Assembly: GCA_016296635.1 (NCBI GenBank)
Contig: JAEDIZ010000036.1
Location: forward strand, 1-18,925
Direction: 5' to 3'
Length of the DNA stretch: 18,925 bases
Origin: Oscillospiraceae bacterium
GTDB taxonomy: Bacteria; Bacillota; Clostridia; Oscillospirales; Oscillospiraceae
Shown here: positions 1 to 7,129 of the stretch, in pieces
Layout of the letters: each line of letters starts with the position of its first letter
Position numbering within the stretch: the first letter of the stretch is position 1
Position numbers and translations under genes: made by a program
The notes under the pieces: generated by a model
Database searches by the model: none
Told to the model about the DNA's origin: nothing
The model's input: the letters and a program-made list of their open reading frames with translations, nothing else

Positions 1-302
1 TGCCCGGTAAAGTCGCCTTCGACCTCCCAGCCCAGCTCCTCCAGCGTATAGCGTCTGGAGAAAAGGGCAAACCGGCGCTGCAGCGTCAGCTCCCGGGAGT
101 CGATGGAAAGACTGAAGGCCGATGGAATGGAGAAGGGGATATGCTGCACGGCGGCGACCTGCCGACCCTGCGGGTCGGCAAGGGTCACCTTTTTGCCGAA
201 GTTGAAAAACTCCCGGTCAGCGGTGAAAAGCGTGCGTTCCTGTTCGTCCCAGATCTCAAAATGGTCAAAGGACAGAAGCTCTTCGCGCAGATAGACGATC
301 AT
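1..302 (-). CDS. LURP-one/YxjI-related (LOR, DUF567-type) protein, 3' end cut by window edge
   Basis: This gene has its N-terminal 100 codons inside the window and runs off the left edge. The ATG at 302 overlaps the hflC stop as ATGA, with GGGAGAG upstream as ribosome binding site. The protein begins MIVYLREELLSFDHFEIWDE and continues with FTADREFFNFGKKVTLAD and a PQGRQVAAVQH segment. This repeated pattern of a short strand, then D-x-x-G-x-x-V, is typical of the LOR/YxjI family, whose fold resembles the Tubby C-terminal and scramblase domains. The family's biochemical role is unsettled, and lipid or membrane binding is only suggested by the fold. Its place as third gene of the hflK-hflC operon suggests a membrane-associated job. 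The family call is by eye from about 100 residues. Confidence 0.72.
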   Translation of the reverse strand, partial: MIVYLREELLSFDHFEIWDEQERTLFTADREFFNFGKKVTLADPQGRQVAAVQHIPFSIPSAFSLSIDSRELTLQRRFALFSRRYTLEELGWEVEGDFTG

Positions 303-1186
303 TCCCTGCTCTCCCATGTGCCCGTGAAGATCTTGGCTATGGGCGAATCGGAGGAAACCACGAGGGTCTTGTTTTTGCCGTTCAGAGAGGCCTGTGCCAT
401 ATCCAGCGCACGCATGAATTCGTAGAAGTCTGCTTCTTCTTCGGTATCGTAGGCGGCGGAGAGGATGCGCATATATTCCGCTTCGCCCTCGGCGCGCAGC
501 TTCTGCGCCTCAGCCTCGGCCTCGGAGAGCATGATCTGCACGGACTTGTCGGCCTCGTTGCGGATCTGCTTTGCCTCGGCGTCGCCCTCTGCGGCGAAGG
601 AGGCGGCGATGTTGCCGCGCTCGGAGATCATGCGCTCATAGACGGCCGCCTTGTTTTCGTCCGGCAGGTCGATGCGCTTGGTCTCGATGGCCAGCACGGT
701 GATGCCGTAGTTATCAAAGGTATTGCCGACATTCTGCATGATGCGCTCTGCCAGCTCGCCGTCACGGCCGGAGATGACCTCCTCCTGCTTCATGGAGGAA
801 ATGACGGTCTTCAGACTGTTGTAGACAACGGTGTCGATGCGGTATTCGGCGCTTGCCACGTTGCCGGACAGGGACTGGATGAACTTCAGAGGATCGCTGA
901 TTCTCCAAAGCACGAAGCTGTCGGCGACCATGGACTTTTTATCCGAGGTGATGACGTCGCTGACGGCAAGGTCATAGAGCATCTCAGTCTTGGGCAGGGT
1001 GCTGACGCTCTGCACGAAGGGCATCTTCAGGGAAAGACCCGGCTGATCGATGACGTTCACAACGGCGCCGAACTGCTTGACGATGGTGTATTCATTCTGA
1101 TGGGTGGTTACGAGGCAGCCGGACAGCACGATGATGACGGCAAGGATCAGAATCACGGGAATGACGATTTTCAGTCCGGATTTCAT
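299..1186 (-). CDS. hflC: HflC-like SPFH/prohibitin-domain membrane protein
   Basis: This 295-residue protein is the HflC-type partner of the upstream HflK. In other bacteria the HflK-HflC complex forms a cage in the membrane around the FtsH protease and modulates it. Residues 7-23 are a hydrophobic N-terminal segment, followed by an SPFH domain at about 25-190. The VYERMISERGNIAASFAAEG stretch near 182-200 is the HflC signature region. After it comes an Ala/Glu-rich coiled coil to about 245 (AEAEAQKLRAEGEAE). The start ATG overlaps the hflK stop (ATGA), with AGGAGG 10 nt upstream. Unusually, residues 20-24 read VLSGC, a good lipobox, so this copy could be a lipoprotein rather than a simple transmembrane protein. 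A flotillin-like role without FtsH cannot be excluded. Confidence 0.88.
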   Translation of the reverse strand: MKSGLKIVIPVILILAVIIVLSGCLVTTHQNEYTIVKQFGAVVNVIDQPGLSLKMPFVQSVSTLPKTEMLYDLAVSDVITSDKKSMVADSFVLWRISDPLKFIQSLSGNVASAEYRIDTVVYNSLKTVISSMKQEEVISGRDGELAERIMQNVGNTFDNYGITVLAIETKRIDLPDENKAAVYERMISERGNIAASFAAEGDAEAKQIRNEADKSVQIMLSEAEAEAQKLRAEGEAEYMRILSAAYDTEEEADFYEFMRALDMAQASLNGKNKTLVVSSDSPIAKIFTGTWESRE

Positions 1187-2178
1187 TCTGCGTCAGCCTC
1201 CTTTCCGAAAGTTGCATAGGGCTCGAGCGGGAGCATGGTCTCCACGCCCGTGGATTCATTGAGAATATAGAGCTTCATGTCGGGCAGGATCTTTTCCATG
1301 GCCTCATAGAAAAGACGCTGCTTGGTGATGAGAGGATAATTCTGATACTCTTCAAAGAGTTCCGCGAAACGGGCGGCCTGACCGGTAGCCTCGTTGATCT
1401 TGCTCTGCTTGTAGGCTTCTGCCTGCTTGACGACCTGGTCGGCATCGGCCTCGGCGGCGGGCTTGACCTCGTTGGCGTACTTCTTGGCGTTGTTGACGGC
1501 CGTATCGGCGGACTGCTTCGCGGTTTCAACTGCCGTGAAGGCCTGCTGCACCTCGCTTGTGGGCGGTTCGGCGTCCTGAATGGTGATGTTGGTCAGCTGC
1601 AGACCGATGTCCTCGGAATCCAGTCTGTCCATGACCTTCTGCTTGATGGCGGCCTGAATCTCGCTCTTGCCGGTGGTGATGACGTCATCGACATTGTAAA
1701 GACCGATGGTGTCGCGGATATAGCTCTGGCAGAGCATCTTCAGAATGCCGACGGGGTCGGAGGAGCTGTAAAGGTACTTGATGGGATCGGTGACCCGGTA
1801 CTCCACATAGAAATCAATGTTGACGAAATTATAATCGTAGGTGATCATCAGAGATTCGTCATCATGGTTTTCGCTGCTGCCCTGACGGTAGCCGAGCGGG
1901 AAGCCCTGAATGCTCTTGGAGACCTTTGTGACCTTCTGCACCAGCGGCAGCTTCGGCTGCAGACCGGAGGCGGAGACCATCGTGGGCTTGCCGAAGGTGG
2001 TCAGCACGGCATACTGGTCTTCCTTCAGCGTGTAGAACGAATCCATCACTAAAATCAGAACCAGCAGCGCAATGGGGATCAGCCACAGAAATTTCAGAAA
2101 TCTGGGCTTACCCGGCTTTTTCTTCCCGGCGGTATAGGTTTCCGAGCCGGGATAGTAGTTGTCGTTTTGATAATCCAT
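1183..2178 (-). CDS. hflK: HflK-like SPFH/prohibitin-domain membrane protein
   Basis: The product has 331 residues. A basic stretch (GKKKPGKPR) is followed by one transmembrane helix at about 28-46, then an SPFH domain that starts with the DQYAVLTTFGKP motif. An Ala/Lys/Glu coiled coil follows, with KPAAEADADQVVKQAEAYKQ in it. This is the HflK layout, although the long Gly-rich N-terminus of proteobacterial HflK is reduced to a short Asn/Tyr-rich one. I chose the ATG at 2178 because AGGAGAG lies 6 nt upstream. The frame stays open to 2226, but the earlier starts lack such a site, and the ATG at 2184 directly abuts the Shine-Dalgarno sequence. It is the first gene of the hflK-hflC-LOR operon and diverges from the DUF4317 gene. 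Confidence 0.88.
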   Translation of the reverse strand: MDYQNDNYYPGSETYTAGKKKPGKPRFLKFLWLIPIALLVLILVMDSFYTLKEDQYAVLTTFGKPTMVSASGLQPKLPLVQKVTKVSKSIQGFPLGYRQGSSENHDDESLMITYDYNFVNIDFYVEYRVTDPIKYLYSSSDPVGILKMLCQSYIRDTIGLYNVDDVITTGKSEIQAAIKQKVMDRLDSEDIGLQLTNITIQDAEPPTSEVQQAFTAVETAKQSADTAVNNAKKYANEVKPAAEADADQVVKQAEAYKQSKINEATGQAARFAELFEEYQNYPLITKQRLFYEAMEKILPDMKLYILNESTGVETMLPLEPYATFGKEADAE

Positions 2179-2255
2179 ACACATCTCTCCTATCTGTGTG
2201 TTTGCTTGTTCGACGATCTGCCGCAAAAAAAGTTCCGTACTTTTTTCCTGCTTTT

Positions 2256-2305
2256 ATCATACATCAAAATGTGCCGTAGCGAAAGAAGAAAAAATATGAT
2301 ATACT
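2256..2305. promoter_or_regulatory. Divergent promoter region between hflK and the DUF4317 gene (candidates only)
   Basis: The 156-bp gap between the two divergent start codons holds a TATACT on the plus strand at 2300-2305 and a TATGAT on the minus strand at 2261-2256. Both are reasonable -10 boxes. Neither has a convincing -35 hexamer at 17 nt: TAGCGA on the plus strand and TTTCGC on the minus. They are listed as the likeliest promoters, not as established ones. Confidence 0.3.
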
Positions 2306-2334
2306 GTTGCCAGTCTAAAAAAGGAAGAACTGCC

Positions 2335-3462
2335 ATGACTGAAAAAGAAATCGGCGAGCTGCGGCGCCGTCTAAAGCCGGAGCGTACCAACATTACCGCC
2401 ATTCGCGGCTGCTATGTTTCCTCTGTGGGGGATGTGCTTTCCACCTTCCGCCAGTCCATGGGGCTGATGAGCGAGGAGGACAAGGAAAAGTACCTTGCCA
2501 TTTTCCGCAGAACCCTGTCCGGCACTCCGGACAGAAGCCTCATCGATCTGGCGTTTCGAACATCGCAGGTGGCGGATTCCGAGGAACACCGTCTGCTGAT
2601 GCGCCTGCGCGAGAGCGCTCTGAATGACGACGAGGCGGTGGAGCAGCTTTTTTCGCTGATCCGCAGCGCCTATACCTCAGAAGATCACTATCTGATCCTG
2701 CTTGCCCATGAGAACTACGATGTGCCCTTCAAGGCCAAAGACGGGATGCAGCTGGAGGACGGCAGCGATGTGTTCTCCTACATTCTCTGTGCCGTCTGTC
2801 CGGTGAAGCCCTCAAGGGAAGCGCTGCGCTACGTGGCGGAGGAGAAGGAATTCCATAACGGCTCCATGGGCTATGCGGCGGCGATGCCGGAGGTCGGATT
2901 TTTATTCCCGGCCTTTGACGGCAGACGCACGAATATCTATAACTGCCTTTATTATACCCGCAGCGTAAAGGACAATCACGAAAATCTGGTGCAGGCCATC
3001 TTCAAGATCGAGCCGCCCATGTCTGCCGAACAGCAGCAGAATACCTTTTCCGGCCTTTTGCATGAGGCACTGGAGGAAGAATGCAGCCTTACTGTGGTGC
3101 AGGCTGTGCGGGAGGATCTGTGTCAGCGGATGCAGGCACACAAGGAGCTGAAGGATGATACGCCGTTGACCGTCAGCGGATCAGAGCTGCGAAACGTACT
3201 GGCGGAGGCCGGCGTGCCGGAGGAAAAGCAGGCTAAATTCAGCGCGCAGTTTGAAAGTACCTTCGGTACCGATGCCGCGCTTTCCCCGCGTAATCTGATG
3301 GAATCGAAAAAGCTGCAGCTGAAAACGCCGGATGTCATCATCAATGTGGCGCCGGATCGGGCAGATCTTGTGGAGACCCGGGTGATCGGCGGCGTGAAAT
3401 ATATTCTCATCAAGGCGGATGACGGCGTGGAGCTGAGCGGCGTTGATCTTGAAATTTCGTAG
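2335..3462 (+). CDS. DUF4317 family protein
   Basis: The product has 375 residues and starts MTEKEIGELRRRLKPERTNI, followed by TAIRGCYVSSVGDVLSTF. This N-terminus is characteristic of DUF4317 proteins, which are common in Clostridia and have no known function. I see no transmembrane segment or signal peptide, so it should be cytoplasmic. A conserved-looking central block reads FPAFDGRRTNIYNCLYYTRS. The frame is open upstream to 2167, but the ATG at 2335 is preceded by AAGGAAGA at good spacing and begins at the family N-terminus. yggS follows after 43 nt, a gap holding a GC-rich hairpin, so the two may be co-transcribed. Confidence 0.85.
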   Translation: MTEKEIGELRRRLKPERTNITAIRGCYVSSVGDVLSTFRQSMGLMSEEDKEKYLAIFRRTLSGTPDRSLIDLAFRTSQVADSEEHRLLMRLRESALNDDEAVEQLFSLIRSAYTSEDHYLILLAHENYDVPFKAKDGMQLEDGSDVFSYILCAVCPVKPSREALRYVAEEKEFHNGSMGYAAAMPEVGFLFPAFDGRRTNIYNCLYYTRSVKDNHENLVQAIFKIEPPMSAEQQQNTFSGLLHEALEEECSLTVVQAVREDLCQRMQAHKELKDDTPLTVSGSELRNVLAEAGVPEEKQAKFSAQFESTFGTDAALSPRNLMESKKLQLKTPDVIINVAPDRADLVETRVIGGVKYILIKADDGVELSGVDLEIS

Positions 3463-3470
3463 CAGTATCC

Positions 3471-3488
3471 GGCGGCGAACGCGCCGCC
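3471..3488 (+). repeat. GC-rich hairpin between the DUF4317 gene and yggS
   Basis: A 7-bp perfect stem (GGCGGCG with CGCCGCC) with an AACG loop lies just after the DUF4317 stop. Only TTTC follows, so it is a poor intrinsic terminator. It could reduce read-through into yggS or protect a 3' end. The yggS ribosome binding site begins 5 nt after it. Confidence 0.5.
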
Positions 3489-3505
3489 TTTCAGGAGATG
3501 TGATT

Positions 3506-4234
3506 ATGGCAGAAGCATTTGACCTTGCGCGTATGGCGGAAAACGTGGCGCTTATCCGGCAGCAGATGGCAGAGGCCGCCTGCGCAGCCGGACGGAAGCC
3601 GGAGGAGATCCTTCTCTGCGCCGCCTGCAAGACCCGCACACCGGAAACTGTCAGCCAAAGTGCGCAGCTTCCCATCGATCTGTTCGGCGAAAACCATATG
3701 CAGGAGCTGGTGACAAACTTTGACGCCGGTGCCTATCTCGGAAAACCCGTGCATTTTATCGGCCATCTGCAAACCAACAAGGTGAAAAAGGTGGTCGGCA
3801 GAGCAAGCTGCATCCAGAGCATCGACAGCATGCATCTGATGGAAGCGGTGGAAAAGGAAGCCGCAAGGCAGAACCTTATGCAGGATATTCTGCTGGAGGT
3901 GAACATCGGCGAGGAGAGCACAAAAACCGGCGCCGATGCGGATGCGCTCTGGCAGCTGCTGGACGGGGCGGAAAAGCTGGAGCATCTTCGCGTACGCGGT
4001 CTGATGGCGATCCCGCCCGCCTTTGATAACGGCGATGAGAGCCGCCGCTATTTTGCCATGATGCGCGAATTGCTGGAAAAAGCGAAGGAGCGTCGGTACG
4101 AAAGAGCGCTTCTTGATACGCTTTCCATGGGCATGAGCGACAGCTTCCTGGCGGCGATCGCCGAGGGTGCGACCATTGTCCGCGTGGGAACCGCCATCTA
4201 CGGCGCGCGGTATTATCCGCCCAAAGCGGAGTAA
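3506..4234 (+). CDS. yggS: YggS/PLPBP-family pyridoxal-phosphate homeostasis protein
   Basis: This 242-residue single-domain TIM-barrel protein binds PLP without known enzymatic activity and keeps PLP and amino-acid pools in balance. The PLP-binding lysine is Lys42 in LLCAACKTRTPE. Other family motifs are LFGENHMQEL, HFIGHLQTNK and, near the C-terminus, LSMGMSDSFLAAIAEGATIV followed by RVGTAIYG, which forms the phosphate site. Its length is close to the usual 230 or so. The ATG at 3506 has AGGAG 8 nt upstream; the open frame to 3443 overlaps the previous gene and is not used. In many Firmicutes this gene sits in the cell-division (ylm) cluster, but here it follows DUF4317 and precedes ridA, another gene that limits PLP-linked side reactions. 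Confidence 0.93.
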   Translation: MAEAFDLARMAENVALIRQQMAEAACAAGRKPEEILLCAACKTRTPETVSQSAQLPIDLFGENHMQELVTNFDAGAYLGKPVHFIGHLQTNKVKKVVGRASCIQSIDSMHLMEAVEKEAARQNLMQDILLEVNIGEESTKTGADADALWQLLDGAEKLEHLRVRGLMAIPPAFDNGDESRRYFAMMRELLEKAKERRYERALLDTLSMGMSDSFLAAIAEGATIVRVGTAIYGARYYPPKAE

Positions 4235-4239
4235 CGACA

Positions 4240-4258
4240 GCGCAGATGTTTGCTGCGC
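4240..4258 (+). repeat. Short hairpin after yggS
   Basis: A 6-bp stem (GCGCAG with CTGCGC) and a 7-nt loop begin 5 nt after the yggS stop. No U-tract follows, so I do not call it an intrinsic terminator. It may mark the 3' end of the yggS message, since ridA has its own promoter just downstream. Confidence 0.35.
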
Positions 4259-4300
4259 ACAATTCGGAGAGAAAAAAATCCCAAAAATTGCAAGAATGAT

Positions 4301-4329
4301 TTGACGAACATACATCATGCTGATAAAAT
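4301..4329 (+). promoter_or_regulatory. Sigma-A-type promoter of ridA
   Basis: TTGACG at 4301-4306 and TAAAAT at 4324-4329 are separated by 17 nt, and a TG one base before the -10 adds an extended -10 element. Transcription would start near 4336, giving a 5' leader of about 28 nt with GGGGGAG just before the ridA ATG. Confidence 0.8.
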
Positions 4330-4363
4330 ACAGCCAAAGCAATTCATTCAGGGGGAGAAATAT

Positions 4364-4738
4364 ATGAAAGCTGTTATCAATACAGAAAAAGCGCCTGCAG
4401 CCATCGGCCCGTATTCTCAGGGCATCCAGGCAGGCAATCTGATCATCACATCCGGCCAGATTCCCGCAGATCCTGCAACCGGTGCGTTCCCCGAAGGGAT
4501 CGAAGCTCAGACCAGACAGTCTCTGGAAAACTGCAAGAACATTCTGGAGGCAGCCGGTGCAAGCATGGCGAACGTGATCAAGACGACCGTTTTCCTCAGC
4601 GACATGAACAACTTCGCTGCCATGAACGCTGTCTATGCAACGTATTTTGAAGGCGCATTCCCCGCGCGCAGCGCCGTGCAGGCGGCAAGACTGCCGAAGG
4701 ATGCACTCGTTGAAATCGAATGCATCGCAGCTGTCTGA
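4364..4738 (+). CDS. ridA: RidA family reactive enamine/imine deaminase
   Basis: The product has 124 residues, the normal length for RidA (YjgF/YER057c/UK114). RidA hydrolyses reactive 2-aminoacrylate and similar enamines or imines released by PLP enzymes such as serine/threonine dehydratase, and works as a cytoplasmic trimer. Family motifs include IGPYSQGIQAGNLIITSGQI, FPARSAVQAARLPKDALVEI and the C-terminal EIECIAAV. Arg102 in FPARS corresponds to the catalytic arginine that binds the substrate carboxylate, and Glu119 to the acidic residue of the active site. The ATG at 4364 follows GGGGGAG, and the frame upstream is non-coding in appearance and contains the promoter. The NSS transporter lies 132 bp downstream on the same strand. 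Confidence 0.95.
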   Translation: MKAVINTEKAPAAIGPYSQGIQAGNLIITSGQIPADPATGAFPEGIEAQTRQSLENCKNILEAAGASMANVIKTTVFLSDMNNFAAMNAVYATYFEGAFPARSAVQAARLPKDALVEIECIAAV

Positions 4739-4870
4739 CTGGCCCGTAAACAGGCGGGGCAGGATTCCTGCAGGCTTCTGCAGTTTCTTTCCTGCCTGCT
4801 TGGGCGCGAAATCATGAGCGTTATACGCAATCGTCTTATTGTGTAATTATTTTTGAAGGGAAAAGAGAGT
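4739..4870 (+). other. ridA-transporter intergenic region with overlapping inverted repeats
   Basis: The 132-bp gap has a GC-rich first half with several overlapping complementary words (GCAGG, CCTGC, CTGCAG twice, GCCTGC). They could fold in more than one way. The second half is AT-rich up to the ribosome binding site. I see no U-tract after a stem and no good promoter hexamers, so I cannot say whether ridA and the transporter are co-transcribed. Confidence 0.4.
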
Positions 4871-6265
4871 ATGGCACACAACAATCTTCAGACCCGTGAC
4901 GGCTTTAAGAGCAAATGGGGCTTTATTTTGGCCTGCATCGGCTCTGCTGTCGGCATGGGCAACATCTGGCGCTTTCCCATCATGGTCTCCAAATACGGCG
5001 GCCTGACATTCCTCATTCCGTATGTTCTTTTTGTTGTACTGATCGGCTCTACCGGCGTGATCGAGGAATTTGCGCTCGGCCGTGCAGCCGGAGCAGGTCC
5101 CGTCGGCGCATTCGGCTGGGCGACCGGCAGCAGAGGCAGCAAGAAAACCGGTGAAGCGATCGGTGCGCTCCCCGTCATCGGTTCCATGATGCTGGCCATC
5201 GGCTACACCGTGGTTCTGGGCTGGATCTTCAAATACTGCTTCATGGGCATTACCGGTGATCTGTTTGCTTTGGGCACGGATATGGGCAGCATTGGCGGCA
5301 CCTTCGGTGCAACTGCTCCCGAAGCCGAAACCCTGGGCGAAGCTGTCGGTATGATGGCGCAGAACGGTTTCTTCGGCATTGGCAACGGTGTCTGGCAGAT
5401 GATCGGTCTGGTTATCTCGCTGGTCATCATGGCGATGGGCATCGGCGGCGGCATTGAGAAGGCCAACAAGGTCATGATGCCGTTGCTCTTCGGCTTGTTT
5501 GTTATTCTGGGCGTTTACATTGCAACGCTGCCCGGTGCAGGTGCCGGCTACAAGTATATCTTCACGCTGAATGTTGCCGGTCTTGCAAATCCTGAGGTTT
5601 GGATCTTCGCTTTCGGTCAGGCATTCTTCTCCCTGTCCGTTGCAGGCAACGGTTCTGTCATTTACGGTTCCTATTTCGAAAAGACCGAAGCGATTCCCAG
5701 CTCTGCCCGCAACGTGGCTGTTTTTGATACGATCGCGGCTCTGCTGGCCGCTTTGGCTATCCTGCCCGCCATGGCTGCAGGCGGTGTTGAGCCCAGCAAA
5801 CCCGGTCCCGGCCTGATGTTTGTCTATCTGGTGAATGTCTTGAACGGCATGGCCGGCGGCCGTATCGTCGGTTTGATCTTCTTCATCTGCGTTTTGTTCG
5901 CGGGTGTCAGCTCCATCGTGAATCTGTACGAGGCTCCCGTGGCTTTCCTGCAGGAGAAGCTGAACCTGAAGCGCGTTCCCGCGGTCGGTATCATCGGCAT
6001 CATCGGCGCTGTCGTGTCCATCATGATTCAGCCCTGGACCTCTCAGTGGATGGACATTGTTTCCATTTACATCTGCCCGCTGGGCGCACTGCTCGCAGGC
6101 ATCATGTTCTTCTGGGTCCTCAAGAAAAAGACGGCAATCGATGCTGTCAACGAGGGCGCTCCGAAGGCAATCGGCAGCTGGTTCTATCCGCTCGGCAAGT
6201 ATGTCTACTGCATCCTTGCTCTGGTCGCTCTGATCGCAGGTGCGATCCTCGGCGGTATCGGCTGA
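4871..6265 (+). CDS. Sodium-dependent amino-acid transporter, NSS/SNF (LeuT) family, 11 TM
   Basis: This 464-residue protein of the neurotransmitter:sodium symporter family would take up an amino acid or amine with sodium. TM1 carries the hallmark GSAVGMGNIWRFP. I count 11 hydrophobic segments, at about 17-40, 45-65, 99-123, 172-195, 203-222, 245-268, 283-303, 320-350, 375-395, 403-428 and 438-462. A twelfth is absent, as in the 11-TM bacterial branch represented by Tyt1. Sodium-site residues are kept in TM1 (Gly, Ala, Val, Asn) and TM8 (AGVSS). The unwound part of TM6 reads FFSLSVAGNGS, where LeuT, from memory, has FFTLSLGFGAI, so the substrate pocket differs. The ATG at 4871 has AAGGGA upstream; an in-frame TTG at 4855 region is less likely. 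The substrate is unknown. Confidence 0.92.
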   Translation: MAHNNLQTRDGFKSKWGFILACIGSAVGMGNIWRFPIMVSKYGGLTFLIPYVLFVVLIGSTGVIEEFALGRAAGAGPVGAFGWATGSRGSKKTGEAIGALPVIGSMMLAIGYTVVLGWIFKYCFMGITGDLFALGTDMGSIGGTFGATAPEAETLGEAVGMMAQNGFFGIGNGVWQMIGLVISLVIMAMGIGGGIEKANKVMMPLLFGLFVILGVYIATLPGAGAGYKYIFTLNVAGLANPEVWIFAFGQAFFSLSVAGNGSVIYGSYFEKTEAIPSSARNVAVFDTIAALLAALAILPAMAAGGVEPSKPGPGLMFVYLVNVLNGMAGGRIVGLIFFICVLFAGVSSIVNLYEAPVAFLQEKLNLKRVPAVGIIGIIGAVVSIMIQPWTSQWMDIVSIYICPLGALLAGIMFFWVLKKKTAIDAVNEGAPKAIGSWFYPLGKYVYCILALVALIAGAILGGIG

Positions 6266-6281
6266 TTCGCTGCTATAACGT

Positions 6282-6320
6282 AAAAAACCGGCGTGACTAC
6301 GGTCACGCCGGTTGCTTTTA
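6282..6320. terminator. Bidirectional intrinsic terminator between the transporter and the PHP gene
   Basis: A perfect 12-bp stem (AACCGGCGTGAC with GTCACGCCGGTT, 6286-6297 and 6302-6313) has a TACG loop. It is flanked by six A on the left and GCTTTTATTT on the right. It therefore ends transcription of the plus-strand transporter and, with a better U-tract, of the minus-strand glnN operon. Confidence 0.92.
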
Positions 6321-6325
6321 TTTAC

Positions 6326-7105
6326 TCAGAAAACGGGACGCAGGGACACGGTGTCAATGCGGCGGATGCCGTTGCTGTCCAGAATTTTCTGCGCAATTAT
6401 TTCCGTTTCCGGCTGGAATACATCCTTTGCGCAGTGCGCATCACAGCCGAAAACGGCGGTGACACCTTCCTCTCCGGCCACCTGCCAGAAAAGCGGGTTC
6501 GGATAATTCCGACCATTCCAGATGCCGAGGAAATTCATCTCGACGGGAAGGCCGAGCCGGACGGCTTCCCTGCAGATCCGGCGCATCTGCCTGCGATAAA
6601 CATCCGCATCGCCGGAAAAGTTCAGAAGATCGGGATGTGCCACATAGGAAAACAGACCGGTCTGCATGGCTTCGATGACCTGAGAGCAGTAGCCTTCCAG
6701 AATCGCGGGATCCGTTGTGAGCGCACCGCTGTAAATGTGCTGCTCGCCTGCTTCATTGCCCACGAAATGCTGTCCCAGAAGAAAGTAGTCCGGGCAATAG
6801 GGCTGCAGATGATCGAGAAGCGTATCAAAATAGGCGGGATAGTATTCGACTTCCAGTCCGATCTTCAGCTCGATCTGCCCGCGGTATTCATCCCGAAGAT
6901 CGGAAAGCGTGCGGAAATAATCCTCCAGCTGATCGGGGTACATGCGAAAATGAGAATAGAAATCCGTTTCACCGAACCAGTAGGGCGTATGGTCGGAAAA
7001 ACCAAGGATCTGCAGGCCGGACGCAATGGCGTATTCGATCATTTCCCGTTCTGTGTCAGCGGCATGACGGCAGCGGACGGTATGCGTGTGGTAATTTGCA
7101 ATCAC
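6326..7105 (-). CDS. hisK: PHP-domain histidinol-phosphatase family protein (HisK/HisJ-like)
   Basis: The 259-residue protein has the PHP metal-dependent phosphoesterase fold. Family members dephosphorylate histidinol phosphate, the penultimate step of histidine synthesis. Metal ligands are visible in order: His6 and His8 (NYHTHT), His14 (RCRHA), His39 (FSDHT), Glu85/Glu87 (GLEVEYY), His113 (GQHF), His157 (AHPD), and Asp222 with His224 (GCDAH). The start is a GTG at 7105, with AAGAAGGA about 6 nt upstream; no ATG fits. The gap to glnN is 24 bp with no terminator, so they form one operon. It is not in a his operon here, so the exact substrate is inferred from family only. It ends at the bidirectional terminator. 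Confidence 0.85.
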   Translation of the reverse strand: MIANYHTHTVRCRHAADTEREMIEYAIASGLQILGFSDHTPYWFGETDFYSHFRMYPDQLEDYFRTLSDLRDEYRGQIELKIGLEVEYYPAYFDTLLDHLQPYCPDYFLLGQHFVGNEAGEQHIYSGALTTDPAILEGYCSQVIEAMQTGLFSYVAHPDLLNFSGDADVYRRQMRRICREAVRLGLPVEMNFLGIWNGRNYPNPLFWQVAGEEGVTAVFGCDAHCAKDVFQPETEIIAQKILDSNGIRRIDTVSLRPVF

Positions 7106-7129
7106 AAAAAATCCTTCTTCCGAAGAGAA

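Noticed and set aside
4739..4870. Riboswitch or terminator between ridA and the transporter
   Set aside because: There are overlapping inverted words, but no U-tract after a stem and no match to a riboswitch class I know.
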